Source: Aquila chrysaetos chrysaetos
Lineage: Eukaryota; Chordata; Aves; Accipitriformes; Accipitridae
DNA length: 64,000 bases
Assembly (NCBI RefSeq): GCF_900496995.4
Contig: NC_044023.1
Location: forward strand, 24,622,453-24,686,452
Direction of reading: 5' to 3'
Both the position numbers and the translations under genes were made by a program. The stretch's first letter is position 1, and each line of letters starts with the position of its first letter. Shown piece after piece: positions 11,901-24,400 of this stretch. The notes below the pieces were generated by a model, which saw nothing but the letters and a program-made list of their open reading frames with translations, searched no databases and was not told the DNA's origin.

Positions 11901-14900
11901 CTACTCTGGATTAATTTAAAACAAGTTATTCTTGATTCCAGAAACTGTTTCACATCATTTCATTGTATTTCAGTATTTATCTAGTCTGCAAGTTCTCTGA
12001 GGCATCAACTTGGTGTTTATCTGTAGCTTCAAGAGCTTTGTGCTGCTCCAAAGGAACAGACTTACCGTATGTGCATTGCTGATCTTTTTGACTTCCCACT
12101 GCCCGTCACCCGTGTAGCTCAATAATGAAATGGCCCCATCTGAGCTCCCGCAGGCCAGGATCAGTCCATAGTCATGTGGTGCCCAGCAGACAGAATTCAC
12201 TGTGAAGGGTGAGACAGACTGGATTACAACACAGTGACTACCTAAAATCGACTAACCAATTCACTGATTAACATTAGTAGAACAGTTGCTAAAAGTGTGC
12301 AGCTTTGAAAGCTAAGAGTCTTAGCATTCCTGCATTTCAGCAAAGCCAGTCAATTAACAATTATTTACTGAATGACAGAAAACTGCCTTTATTTTTGGCA
12401 GCTTTCAGAATGAGAACACCAAAAGAGCACTCTTAATGAGAAATTAAAAACTGACTATCCCCTGCAACAGCAAAAGTATTGCTGACTCTAGAACAAAAGC
12501 TGAATGGCAGGCACAGTATTTAAAGACTAAATTAGTAACACAACAAAGCTGGAGACTTCTCAGCTCTGCATGTAGGAGGACCAATCATCTGAACAAAACA
12601 GTTTCCACTGTGAAACAAAACACAGCATGCTAAAATCCACCTCTTTCCTTTCTTCCTGTAGTGGATACATACAATATTTTCCTTAAGAATTCAGTACCCT
12701 ACCATCTTGTTTATTTGCAAGCTGATTTATTTGTAAAACAACTCCTACACAAACATCCTATGAATCAGGACAGGAGGTTATCCAGCAACATGACCTTATG
12801 TAAATGTCCTGTTTATGCTGAACAGATTCACTGTCTCTCCGTTAGTTTATCCCCATCTGTTTGATAGAGGCTTTCTTCCTTAACACTGATGGATTTATTC
12901 CAATCTTACCTGCATCCTCTCACATCCCCAGTCTTGCTTTCCACCTCCAGACCCCACATACCTGAGGAATCATGCCCTGTGTACTCATAAGTCTTCTCCC
13001 AAGTGCCATTTTCTTCCTTCCAGATAATAACCTTCCTGTCATAGGAACAGGAAGCCAAGATATTTCCGTACATAGGATGAGCCCAGGCAACCTGCCACAC
13101 AGGGCCTTCATGCCTGCAAGAAACGATGCTATTTGGAAAAGCTGAGAGAAACCCATTCCAGTTGCAGCTGTTTCACAGCCATCCTCATTGTAAATTGGTG
13201 TTCTTAAGCGATTAATGCAGTGATATGAAGAATGAGTAATGCCAAGATAAAAAACAGCATACAGGACTGTCAAAGCCACTGCCTTAAAAAAAATTCCAAA
13301 CATTTATCTTTATATTAGCAATTAGGATTGTGAGTTTACTTCTTGAAAATTATAGGTGTGAAGTATTTAATGAATGAAAAAGTCCCAGTGTTATTTCTAA
13401 CTGGCTCTCTGTCCCCCCTCACAGCTCTGAAGAGTTGTTTAGCAACAACCAGCCAGAATAATTACTACCTTGGAGGAATTTACCATGCATCTTATGTTAC
13501 CAAATAACAAAAACGACAAAGTTTTCCACAGATCAGAATCTCCTGTTTATGACACTTTACCCTCTCAGGTCCGCAATGAGGATTTGCCCTCCGTTCCGAA
13601 CATCAAAGATTTTCACGGATCTGTCTGAAGAACAGGTTGCTAACCGAGTGCCATAGTAGTCCATCTGAGCATCGTGCTGCAAGGTGATGGAAAAGCTGCT
13701 GTCAGCACGCGTGAGTTCTGCTTTGGCAACAAATCTTACTACATTTTAAAAGTAGCTGTAAGATTTGTGAACAGATGACTGAGTCACAACATGACAGGTT
13801 AAAAAGGATAGCTTTTCAACAATGCAGACAAGCCGCTTAAGTCGTTTATTTCCCCAATTGCTGTTTTCACTAACTATACAAGCGTTATGCAGAAGTAATT
13901 TAGGGAATTCAGAGCAGTAATGCATAGCATTTTTGGGAGAGGACAGGAAATTAGTGCCACTGACTACAAAGACTTGACCAGTTACATATTTTTGTTTCTT
14001 AAGATGTAAAGTGGGTGTAAGAGCACCGACACCTCTTATTTATGTTTGAAACTTCATTATCTAACTGGGCTCCCCGCCTCTACAAATTACTTTTAAATGT
14101 TTCCTCCTACCCGTACTTACACCTCTGCTCCCGGAAACATCCACACAAAGGAAAATGAGTTTCACCTGCTGAAGCTCTGTACCACTTAGTGTATGCACAC
14201 ATACCATTTCATAGAAAAGAGCAGAAACAAGGCTAGGGATGAAAACTGAAGTTTTAAATCACTTCCCCCTCCCCCAGTAGCTATGTTTTCCTGTCCACAC
14301 AGTATAAAACATCGGGATATCAGACAGCATTCTCCATCTGATACCCCATGTGCATCGCTTTATACAGGAACATGCCTCGAGCTCTGCACCCCTCATGAGA
14401 AAGTGCCATAAAGGAGTTGTGTTACGACTGGAGAGAGCGCAGTCAACAGAGCCGAGCGGTGTTTTCGTGAAAGACCAACAGCCCCCCCCCCGGCACACTT
14501 ACTATCATGTCCTCGTGAGAGGTGTCCACGGTGTTAATTACCGAGACCTGCGGGGTGAGAGAGGGGAAGAAACAAGCACCAGTACAGCGCACATCAAAGC
14601 CTGGCGACTAAACCGGCAACGCGCGGCCGAAGGCGGAGAGCCCGCCTCTCAGGCCCGGCGCAGCAGCCCCGCGACGGGCGCGGCGCCCCGGGGCTCCCCG
14701 GCCGCCCGCGGCCCCAGCCGGCGCCGAGGCCGCCATTAAGCGGCAGCCGAGCGCTGTGCCGCTTGTGCCGCGCCCAGCCGCGGCGCGGGCTCCCCGGCCC
14801 GGGAGGCCGAGGCCGGCTGCGCTCGGGCCGGGCGCCGGGGACCCCGCCGGTTCATCCGCCGCGCTGCCCCCCGCCGCCGCTCCCGACGGGCGCCGCGGAG

Positions 14901-15006
14901 AGGGGCAGGGCGGCCCGGAGCCCCTCCTGCGGCCGCCCAACGGAGCTGGAGCTGGGCCTCGGGCTGGCCACCCTCCCCCTTCGCCCCCCCGCCCCGGGCC
15001 TACCAT
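8989..15006 (-). CDS. SEC13: SEC13: WD40 protein of COPII coats and the nuclear pore
   Basis: Nine coding exons, in transcript order: 15004-15006 (the ATG alone), 14503-14547, 13561-13676, 12962-13113, 12066-12199, 11122-11255, 10491-10611, 9552-9698 and 8989-9099. They total 963 nt, a 320-residue protein against 322 in human. All junctions keep phase with GT donors and AG acceptors. The product begins [16 protein letters not shown] and ends [18 protein letters not shown], with near-identity to human through the WD blades, for example [23 protein letters not shown]13 forms an open six-bladed propeller that pairs with SEC31 in the outer COPII cage and with NUP96 in the nuclear pore Y complex. 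It starts from a CpG promoter shared with CAND2. The first intron separates the ATG from the rest of the protein. Confidence 0.97.
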
Positions 15007-15459
15007 GGCGGCAGCGAACTCCGCGGTGCTCCCCGGCGGCGACCGGCCCGGCCTCGGCCTCCGGCCGCGCTCCTCCGACGTGGCACGGCGGTCCCACGCA
15101 CAAACGGCCCCGCCGCGGCGCCCGCCCGCGCGCCCAGGTTCCGCCCGCGCCGAGGTTCCGGGGCCGGGCGGAGGGCGTGGAGGGGGGGCCCGCGGGCGCC
15201 GCCCTCTCTCTGCCGGCGGCGGGCCGGTGCCTCCGCGCACAGGAGCGGACGGCCGCGCGTTACTGCGCGCCGGGCCCCGCCCCGCGCCCGGCCGGCGGCG
15301 GCCCCTCGAGGCCGCCGCCCTCGGTCCCGGCCCGCCGCCTCGGGGGGGCGCCCGGCCGTCGGCAGCGCTGAGGGGAGCGGACGGGCGGGCGGCGGCGGCG
15401 GCGCGACCCCGGCCCCTGCGCCCGCCGCCATCTTCCCGCGCAGCCCCGGCGCCGACACC
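15007..15459. promoter_or_regulatory. Bidirectional CpG-island promoter of SEC13 and CAND2
   Basis: The two start codons point away from each other and lie 453 bp apart. The interval and both flanks (about 14,620-15,780) are extremely GC- and CpG-rich. No clear TATA box is visible. The SEC13 first exon and the CAND2 5' UTR must both lie inside it. Confidence 0.8.
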
Positions 15460-18400
15460 ATGGCCAGCGTCTCCTACCACATCTCCAGCCTGCTGGAGAA
15501 GATGACCTCCACCGACAAGGACTTCAGGTGCGGGGCCCGCCGCCCCCGGCGCGGCGCGGGGCGGGGCGGGACGGGAAGGGCCCTGCGGGCGGCAACCACC
15601 CGGGGACGGCGCCTTGGGGCCCTGCGGGGAGCTGCACGGGCGGGGAGCTTCCCGCTGGGGGGGGTCCCTTCGCTCTTGGGGGGGTCCTTTTGTGGGTCCC
15701 TTCCCGCTGCGGGGGGTCCCTTCCCGCTGGGGGGGACCCTCTGCGTCAGGAGCAGGCACCGTGCCCCCGACCCTGCCGGCGGGTAAAATCCAACTGCAGG
15801 CGTGCAGGGTGTGTCTGTATCGGAGGAATTAATCGGTTTTATTTACAATATTTCAAGCCAACTGTGTTCTTCTGGCTGAGGGGGGAGTGTAGAGAAACCA
15901 ACAACGTTCCCTTCCCTTGCCTAGATTGCTGCGTAACGGAAGTGAACGAGCAAAGTGGAAGGGGGAATAAAAGTCTTGACAGCTAGACTTTAAATTCTTA
16001 CTTGTTTTGCAAATGAAGCACATCATAGCAAAAATGCTGAAACACTTCTTAGTTTGTTTTTCCGCTAGAAGGTTAGATGGTCAGTGCATTAAAAAGGCTG
16101 AGAGACGCCAGTCTGAGCAGCCGTGTCACCTGGGTGATGGACGCTGCAGATATTGGCTGAGCTCAGGTCGCTTTAAGAACTATTTCTGTGCAATGGGAAA
16201 ATATGCCTCCCTAACAGGACTATGATTCTTTTATTCTCTTTATGTCAGCAGAAAAAAATGACATCTTTCTAGGGTTGGGGCCAGTGGCTTGACGCTTAAG
16301 GTGCTGTGTAAGAAATTGTTAAAACTAACAAGTGTGGAGGATTTCACCCATGAGCATATTGTTCTCTCAATATCAACCTGGAAGGTAACGTTTGTGCCAG
16401 ACTTGATATTTTGAGGTCTTTTAGAAGAGACGGGTTAGTAATATCCTAAAAGTAGGCCGATTTTTGCAGAGGCTGCTGATGTTTTTCTGATGTTAAAATA
16501 GGTACTTTTTAAAGAAGTAGGTGATGGAGTAGTTGCACAAACAGTTTGTTCAAAGAATATTCGGTTAATACTCCAAACAAGATGTGCCCAACACAGGGCA
16601 TGTGTCATGTTACAGAGGTATTCCAGGGCCATTTCCTCCCAGCACACGGTCAAACATGAGCCTGTTGTCTGTCTTCAGTTGCACGACCAGTTATAGGAGC
16701 AGGTTTCACAGGCTTCCCTCTCATAAATGGATCCGTGTGCCAGTTTCTGAAGTCCTGTGGGCAGGATGGCAGAAGGTAGCGAGTTGACAGCTGGATGTGT
16801 TGCTGCAGAAGACTCTGCTCAGCCTGTGGCCATAATTGGTCATGCTTGTTCTATGCAGACATTGAACTGCAAGTGCAGCTTAAGAGCTCTTGCGGAATCA
16901 AAAATGGATTGCGTGTTGTTAACATTATAGGGCAAAGTCCCTCTATTTTTCTCATTTTGGATTTCAGGCTGGCTGTCTAACACTACAGCAGTCCCTCGTT
17001 CCAGACGTACCTGGTTGCTACTCAAGAACGGTCCTGCAGATTGAAGACACAAATGTTGCCCTGGTGCATGAGGGCTCTTACATGCTGAATGAATGACATC
17101 AGAGCCTAATTTAAAATGGAGGTGTCATTTGGTAAATGAGAGGGAAGAGCTTCTCTGTGGTTCCTTTTAGACATCCATCCCTGTGCTGGGGCTAACATTA
17201 GAAAGCAGCTAATATGTGATAACCACACTTATGTTTCTCAGAACCTCAGACTTCTATACTAGCACCTTTTATGTTTCCTGGTCCCAGGAAAATAGATACT
17301 TTCCAGAACTTCTCAATATCCGTTTTGACATTGTCCCTGTTAGAAAATTATGTTGACTAACAGTCAGCTGGAGTTTGTTTTTCCTTCTAAGCTGGAATGG
17401 TAAATACTTGCTTGGTTTTGCTCATAGCAATCTAAATATAGCCTAGGGAACTTCTGAGGTATAGTTAGTCTGGAGTCATGACTTTATTTTTCATTTTTTA
17501 GCTTGCTAGGACTTTTCCATGTGTGGGATCATACTGTCAGTGCTAAATAAGACAGAGGAAACAGAGCCAGGTGCATTCTTAGACCCTAGACTGGTTTTCC
17601 TAGGCTGGGCAATTGGTGGGAAAAAAAAAAAAACACCATGATTTTTTCTAGCATAGTTAACCATCTTGATTTAGCAACTGAGGAACAAATACGCAAGCTG
17701 GATGCCAATTTTAGAGTTTTAGTTTACCCCATCCCTGTTACGTATTTTAAGGAGAGGAGAAAACGTCTATTTCTCATTTTCACAGACTCCTTAGCTAAAG
17801 CCTTTTCACCAGCTACCTCTATCTGAGTTTTCCACTTGTAAGATAGTAATAATTCTTTGTACCTTATTTTTCAGGAGAGTCTACAGGGTTGTAAGTCACT
17901 CTTTGAAAGTGTGTTTTCGTACAAGCACTAATTGTCAAGTTTCGTTGTCCAGAGTGATGTGAAGGAAGTGCATTTGTGTCTGTATATCAGCCAATCCACT
18001 TTTGCTGTATGTTCCTTCAGGTTTATGGCCACCAATGACCTGATGATGGAACTGCAGAAAGATTCAATAAAACTAGATGAAGACAGCGAGAAGAAAGTTG
18101 TGAAAATGCTTTTGAAATTGCTGGAGGACAAAAATGGGGAAGTACAGAACCTCGCTGTCAAGTGGTAAGAGCCTCGGCCGTAATTACCTTATTCCCTGGC
18201 AGTAATAAAGCTGCCACAGACCGCAGAGAGTGCGTTAGAGTGGAGCCTGGCCCTGCTGCATTGGCACCTTACTCAAACCTCCCTTTGTAGGGGCTTTCAC
18301 TCTCATGCCAGGCACAGCAGTTTCTTTCTGTGTTGATACTCAGAAAGGGTGAGCATACAGGTATCTTTGTAGAAACAATAGGTGATTTTTGAAGTAGCTC

Positions 18401-21400
18401 AGCGTTTATATTATGAGTCTTACTATATTAAAAGTAGCATGCGTAAGATTTTATTTCTTCAGAGAGAAGCCCAGTTTAAAATTTTGGTCATCAAGTTCCT
18501 CTCCTTTCTTGGGCTTTGAAATCCAGTGCTGAATTTCCCAGTGGTCCTGTCTTTGACAGAGATGGTAATAAACATGTATAGCCCTTCAAAAATGGCATTT
18601 GAATTTCAGGTCCTCATCCTGCTTGTTGAGGGCATTTTCATTAAAGTTTATAATGTACTTGGGTTTTTTCCCAGCTTTGACTCCCAAGTGTAGCCTGTGC
18701 TGTTGCTTTACCTTTCAGTTTCATTATTTTTTTAAATCCAAATGAAAAAGGCAGAAGGTTCCTTTATTACTGAATCATCTGATGAAGTGATCCTACTGCT
18801 GACATGTTCTTTCCTGTCTCTTTCCCCCAGCCTGTCTAAATGGGAGTGTTCATTCTAGAAATGAAATTGAATGGGTCAGTTCACGCACAGGGCTCCAGAA
18901 AGGTGGGCCATTTAAAGACAACTTTGGGTTCCTCTATTTTTTCCTACTGTGGATCTTATTCATACTCCCTTCTTTTTAACCATATATTGCTTCTATCCCT
19001 GTACTTTCCCTGTGATCTTTGGCCCTTTCTTTTTGATTCCCATTTTCCTGACTTTTTCTGGCCCTGTTCCTGTCTCTGCCTGCTTTGGGTTTGTTTATTC
19101 TGTTTTTTAACCAAAATTTTTGAGCACTGAACGGAGTACAAACTTCTTTGGCTGTTTATCTATGGTTGCATTAGCAATAAGTCCATACTCACTACAGTCT
19201 CTGATTCATCCAGAATGTGATAATGAGAAGGCCTCAAAATGGAACCAGTAATATTTCCTTTTCATACTGAAGGAGCTACCTATAACAGTTCACGTCCAGT
19301 CAGTTGGCAAGGTTCTCTAAGAAGGAGAAATGTGACGGTTTGAAGGACACTGGCAGTTGGATTAGGCCCAAGTGTGGATTTGTGCAGCCCATATCAGGAT
19401 TCAGGAGTGAGTTAGGAAACTACTGCGAGGTCTTGCAGTTGATTTTATCATCTAAAACTATGATCTTATTTCTTCAGAGGAATGCTGAAATCACACTTCA
19501 CACCCAAAAAACTCACAAGTTTGAAATCTATATAAAAACTTGCCCTGTTTCTGGATCTGTGATTTATTTTTTTTTTAATTTCAATTTAGATGAGTTCCTT
19601 AGCTTCTCTGTGCCTCAGTGTCCCTGCCTGTAAAATAGGGATAACCATCAGTTCTTTTCTGCATGTTGAGGTGTAAGATTGAACACTACTTGCACTTGCA
19701 CAAAGTCTTATTATTTAGTATTTCTTTTCTAATTCTTGTATTTCAGAGTAGCTACTCAGACTCTAAACAGCTATTATTGTCCCCATTGTTGAATTTAGGA
19801 ATAGTCTTATATAGAACAGGCTGCATGTGAGTTTGCTTTGTGTACTCTGGGAAACACTGCGCTTATAGTGTTTGTTAAGCGTGCTGTCAGGGTAATTGTG
19901 GTGTGCCAGCAGGGAGACAACTACCTGTGCATAGGTGTTCCATACAGTTTGCATTACTGAAGCTGTGCCGAAAGGAAGAGAGAAAAAGAAGACAGAAAAT
20001 GCATTTTTGTACAACAATTCTATAAACTGTGTTCAGCAATAAACATTCTAGAGTGCTAGCACCATATCTTCTCATACAAGCTCTTAAGGAAATGTAAGTC
20101 ATTAAGGCCGATGTTTTGACAGTCCTGTTCAGCTTCCACTGAAGTCAGGGACTTTTACCACTGACTGTCAGGAGCAGAACCTTTCCTGTGTGTAAATGTC
20201 AGTGAAAAAAGAGTATGCTGAAAGCCCTACATGCGTCTCTTTTTGTACTCCATTGGCAACTGGTAGCCTTCCTTTTGAGCTGTATGGACATGTAGCACTG
20301 ACGATAGTCCCCAGGGATCAGTGGCTATGCCCTAGCATTATGCAGCATACAGAGCCAAAACCTCTAGTCCCTCTTTTCTGTATAACATGTATAAAAAAGA
20401 AAAAACAAAACTCCAAAGAGGCAGATTAGTCCTTTCCTTCACTCCATTTTCTGTTTTCACCTGGCTATGTGGACAGCCTGCTGAGAGAGGGGAAAAAAGA
20501 ACTGTGAAACCTTCAGGAACTGGTTATTTAAATATATTTTTGCTCTGGAACAGCAGCATGATGTTTTTAAAACTCTAGAACCCTGTTTAGAAAAATAGTT
20601 GTGCTGCACATGAATCACAGGTGCTGTTCAATTCCCATACTGTTTTTTGAACCAAAAGGAAAAGATCTATATTATTCAGTTCAAATCATTCAGTTTTGAC
20701 TAGTCCACACAAGAAAGGGAACAAGGAAGCAGTGACTAACATTTTGTACCTGGCACAGAAATTGGAGCACAGCCACATCGCTGCTACAGCAAGTAGCTGC
20801 TTCTCTGCAAGGTGGTATTGACTCAGGGAAATAGAAAAGTACCTGTAGCATCTGTCAGGAGTCTCTGTTCAGGCCCAAATCCTTCCAAAGTAATTTCTAG
20901 ATTTGGGCATGAATAATTACCTGGTGGTGTTAATCTGCAAGCTAGGGCCCCAGTTCTTCACCTGGGCAGACCATTCAGTGGGAGAGAAAAAGGTGGCATA
21001 GCCACGGGGGCTTGGGCATGGATCTCCACCACTGGTGGATCATGGAGCCGTGGGCAAGCTCTACTCAACCTGTAGAAGAATGGCGTGTTGTTAGGACTGA
21101 AATTGGGCTCAAAGAATTTTCTGTGGATGTTCACTAAAACAAGAAGATGGAATTTTCTGTGCAGTATGATGTTTCCACTCATCAGTGTTTGCTTCTCATG
21201 AAAATTCTAGCAACCAGATTTGCTGTCTGTGAAACAGCAATTTCTTAGTAAGGGATACAGAATATTCACGGGAAACAAATGCATTTTGAATTCATTAGCT
21301 TAATTCAAAGAGTTAAGTGCAGCCGGTTAGGGAAGGAAAGCCATAACATGTGACTTGCTGAAATACAGTTAATACTTTACATTTTAGCTAGTGACCTTGT

Positions 21401-24400
21401 AAAGATACAAAAATAAATAGTTGCAAACAAATGCTGACAAACACTCTGTGCACAAATTTGAATACAAACTTACCAGCAGGAAACACAGGTTGTTAACAGA
21501 AAGTTTTTCTAATAATAATAGTTAAAAAAAAGTGCAGGGGAAAGGGAGCAGTCTTCCCTCTGTTGTAATTCTGAGCCTTGGCTCAAGTAGAGGTTTTCAC
21601 ACAGAGGGCAGAGGGCAATAGGTAGCTAATTGCTTGTGAAAATCCATTTGGCATTTCCTCCTGAAAGTCATTTTTTGATGGTTGGGTTGGTTTAGGTTTT
21701 TTTGCAAAACCTGACTGTGATTTTACCATTACTCTGTGTAACATGGTTGCTTTGATTGAAGTTCATCACCTCATAATTTCTGAGCTGCTCCTTCCAGTAA
21801 GATCTTAACTGGCCTCATGTTTGCAGTAGTTGATGTGAAATGTCCTCCTACAAATCTGATCTAAAATCCACTGAAGTCTGATATAGAGTTAACTGAGGCA
21901 ACAATGCAGGGTACATAAATCCGGGGACACAACATGTGCTGCAGGATATCGGTACTCGATACTGATGTTTGGTAGTATTTGCACTTGAGGCTGAGCTGCA
22001 TTTGAGGAGGAGTGAGCCTGAGCATCCCTTTTGATGGTGGAAGGCATCCCTCTTCCTCTTCATTCTGACTGGCTTCTCCTTCCACAGCCTGGGCCCTCTG
22101 GTTGGCAAAGTGAAGGAGTACCAAGTGGAAACCATTGTGGATACGCTGTGTACAAACATGTTATCGGACAAGGAACAGCTGCGGGATATCTCCAGCATTG
22201 GACTGAAAACGGTCATCTCTGAACTGCCACCAGCTTCTACAGGTATAATGTCTGTCCCTTTTTGTCAGACTGAGGCAATAGGGAATCACAGCCTTTGGGA
22301 CACAGAGGAAAATGTGTAGTTCAGACCCTAAAAGTTATAGATTTCTTATTCACTTGCTAGAGGACAGCTAATGAAATAAGGAGGAGACATAGTAGAACCT
22401 GAGACACCAATGTGATTAAAGATGGGATGAAATGAAAACTTGAGCTGGTCACCCTGAGGATACTTAAGTCTGAAACTGCATCTGACTTCTTGGAGAAATC
22501 CACTGCTGTTCACGGCAATCTTAAAGCATTCAGTGTGTGCCAAGATACTGCTGTTTGGGCAGTCTGGCAGTGCTGTTGGTCTCCACGTCAGCAATGCCAC
22601 TACCCTCTGCGATCTCAGCAGTGGAAGCACTGCACCACCTCCTGTTTGCAGCCTGGCTGGACCATGTCTTCTGACTGCCACAGCTACCCTGGCTGCTTCT
22701 CCTGCTTTGGGAACTACGTAACCCCAAAATGCAGCAGCTATTCAGGAGATACCTGAGGCTCCCAGAGATTTAAGTTTCCTCTGCAGCCATCTCATGTATC
22801 TGTTGTGCCTTCATGGCAGGCGGCAGTGGCAGTGCTGCCAGGCTGCTGGATTTTAGGTTGGGAGGAGAGCTAGAATCAGTATGCAAATACTTGCTGAACG
22901 TCTCTCTCAATTTCTGCAAAATCTTAAGCTCTTGTGAGCCATCCTTTCAGAATTCTTTATTTAGCATACATCACATGAACTGAAACTGTTTTAGGGTAGC
23001 AACAGATAAGTCATCTCCTTAAGGGTTGGGATTGACACCGTGTGGGCAGAAGGCAGCGAAAGCAGTGTGGGTTTGCTGCAAAATGGAGAGGTTGAACATC
23101 TCCCCCAGTGCTTTCTTCACCCTAAGCCCCACTCCGTGTGGTTGCTGTTGCTGTGGTGCTGTCTGGAGCAAAGGGAAGGTTTGAAATAATAGTCCAAGAA
23201 ACAGCATGTGCCTGAAGCAGGCTCCTTTCTCAGTGTTGTACAGTAGTTAATGATGCTCCTAGGATGTTCCACTTCTGCTTTGTTTCTGTTGCATCATGGA
23301 GGCTGTTCAGAATGGCATGAGAAGCAATTGTCCCTTCCTTTTAAAGTTTTGTGGAATTTGAAGCTGCTTATGCTTTGCACTGAACCAACTGGGAAAAAAC
23401 CCACAACAAAAATCAGTGTTTGGACAGGCACAGCCCAGCATGAAGACTAAACTGGTATCTAGACATTGTTCTGGACTGTAGGAGATTGAGGTTCTAGACT
23501 GCAGTTGTAATCTCAACATGTTCTTGAACCTGGGTTATATATTATTTTGAGACAGATTTATCTAGTTCTACCCTTAAATTTCATTATGGAGCTGAGAAAC
23601 AGTTTCTGTCAGGACTGTTCTTCCTATCGAGAAAACCTCGATTTGTTGAAACTGAACATTTTCAAGGGAAAAACGGGAAAAAACATGCCAGAAACTTCCC
23701 ACACAGCTCTACTCCCTGCATTGCATGGGCTTGGGAGCTGCCTGTGAGACAGCCAGAGCATTTTAGGGTAAAAGACGCTCTCCGAGAAGAGAAGCTTCTT
23801 CCAAATAGTTAAAGCATCATACTGCAGGGGGAGATACTTCACTGTTTGCAGTGTATAGCCACCATCTCAGACAAAAGCTAGTTGACTGCTCTTCTGGTTA
23901 GGTCTCCCAGTGGTGATTTCTTTTTTTAATGTAGGAGGGATTGAGTGGTTCTTAGCAGTAAAAAGAATTCTTTTTAGCTGACAGGGGGGAAAACTCTCTC
24001 TTGCAGGCTCCACCATGACAGCAAATGTGTGCAAAAAGATCACAGCCCAGCTGACAGGAGCCATTGGCAAGCAGGAGGATGTATCTGTGCAGCTGGAGGC
24101 CCTTGACATCCTGTCAGATATGCTGAGCAGGTACCAAAGGATTTCCTTCTGGCAGCTATGTCCAGCGGGGGCTGCATGTATGTGTTTGCTTTTGATTTCT
24201 GTATTTCCCTAATCCTACTACGAGGACTTAAAAATAAAGGATTTGGGTTGGCTGCCACTGGGGAATATCTCAGCAGAGCAGATTCCCCAGCAGGGATGAG
24301 AGATGACATGCTGAGCCTTTCTGTGCTTGGGAATAGCAGTAACATTGGTGATGGATCCCACAGAGGCTGAGTTTCAAACAAATGGAGGGAGGGAGAGAGC

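Noticed and set aside
14608-15786. Long open frames on both strands (up to 383 codons)
   Set aside because: They lie in a CpG island where stops are rare. Composition is Pro/Ala/Arg/Gly only, frames overlap on both strands, and the SEC13 and CAND2 first exons explain the region.
20941-21190. Minus-strand open frame in CAND2 intron 2
   Set aside because: No splice signals, no recognisable protein or repeat family.
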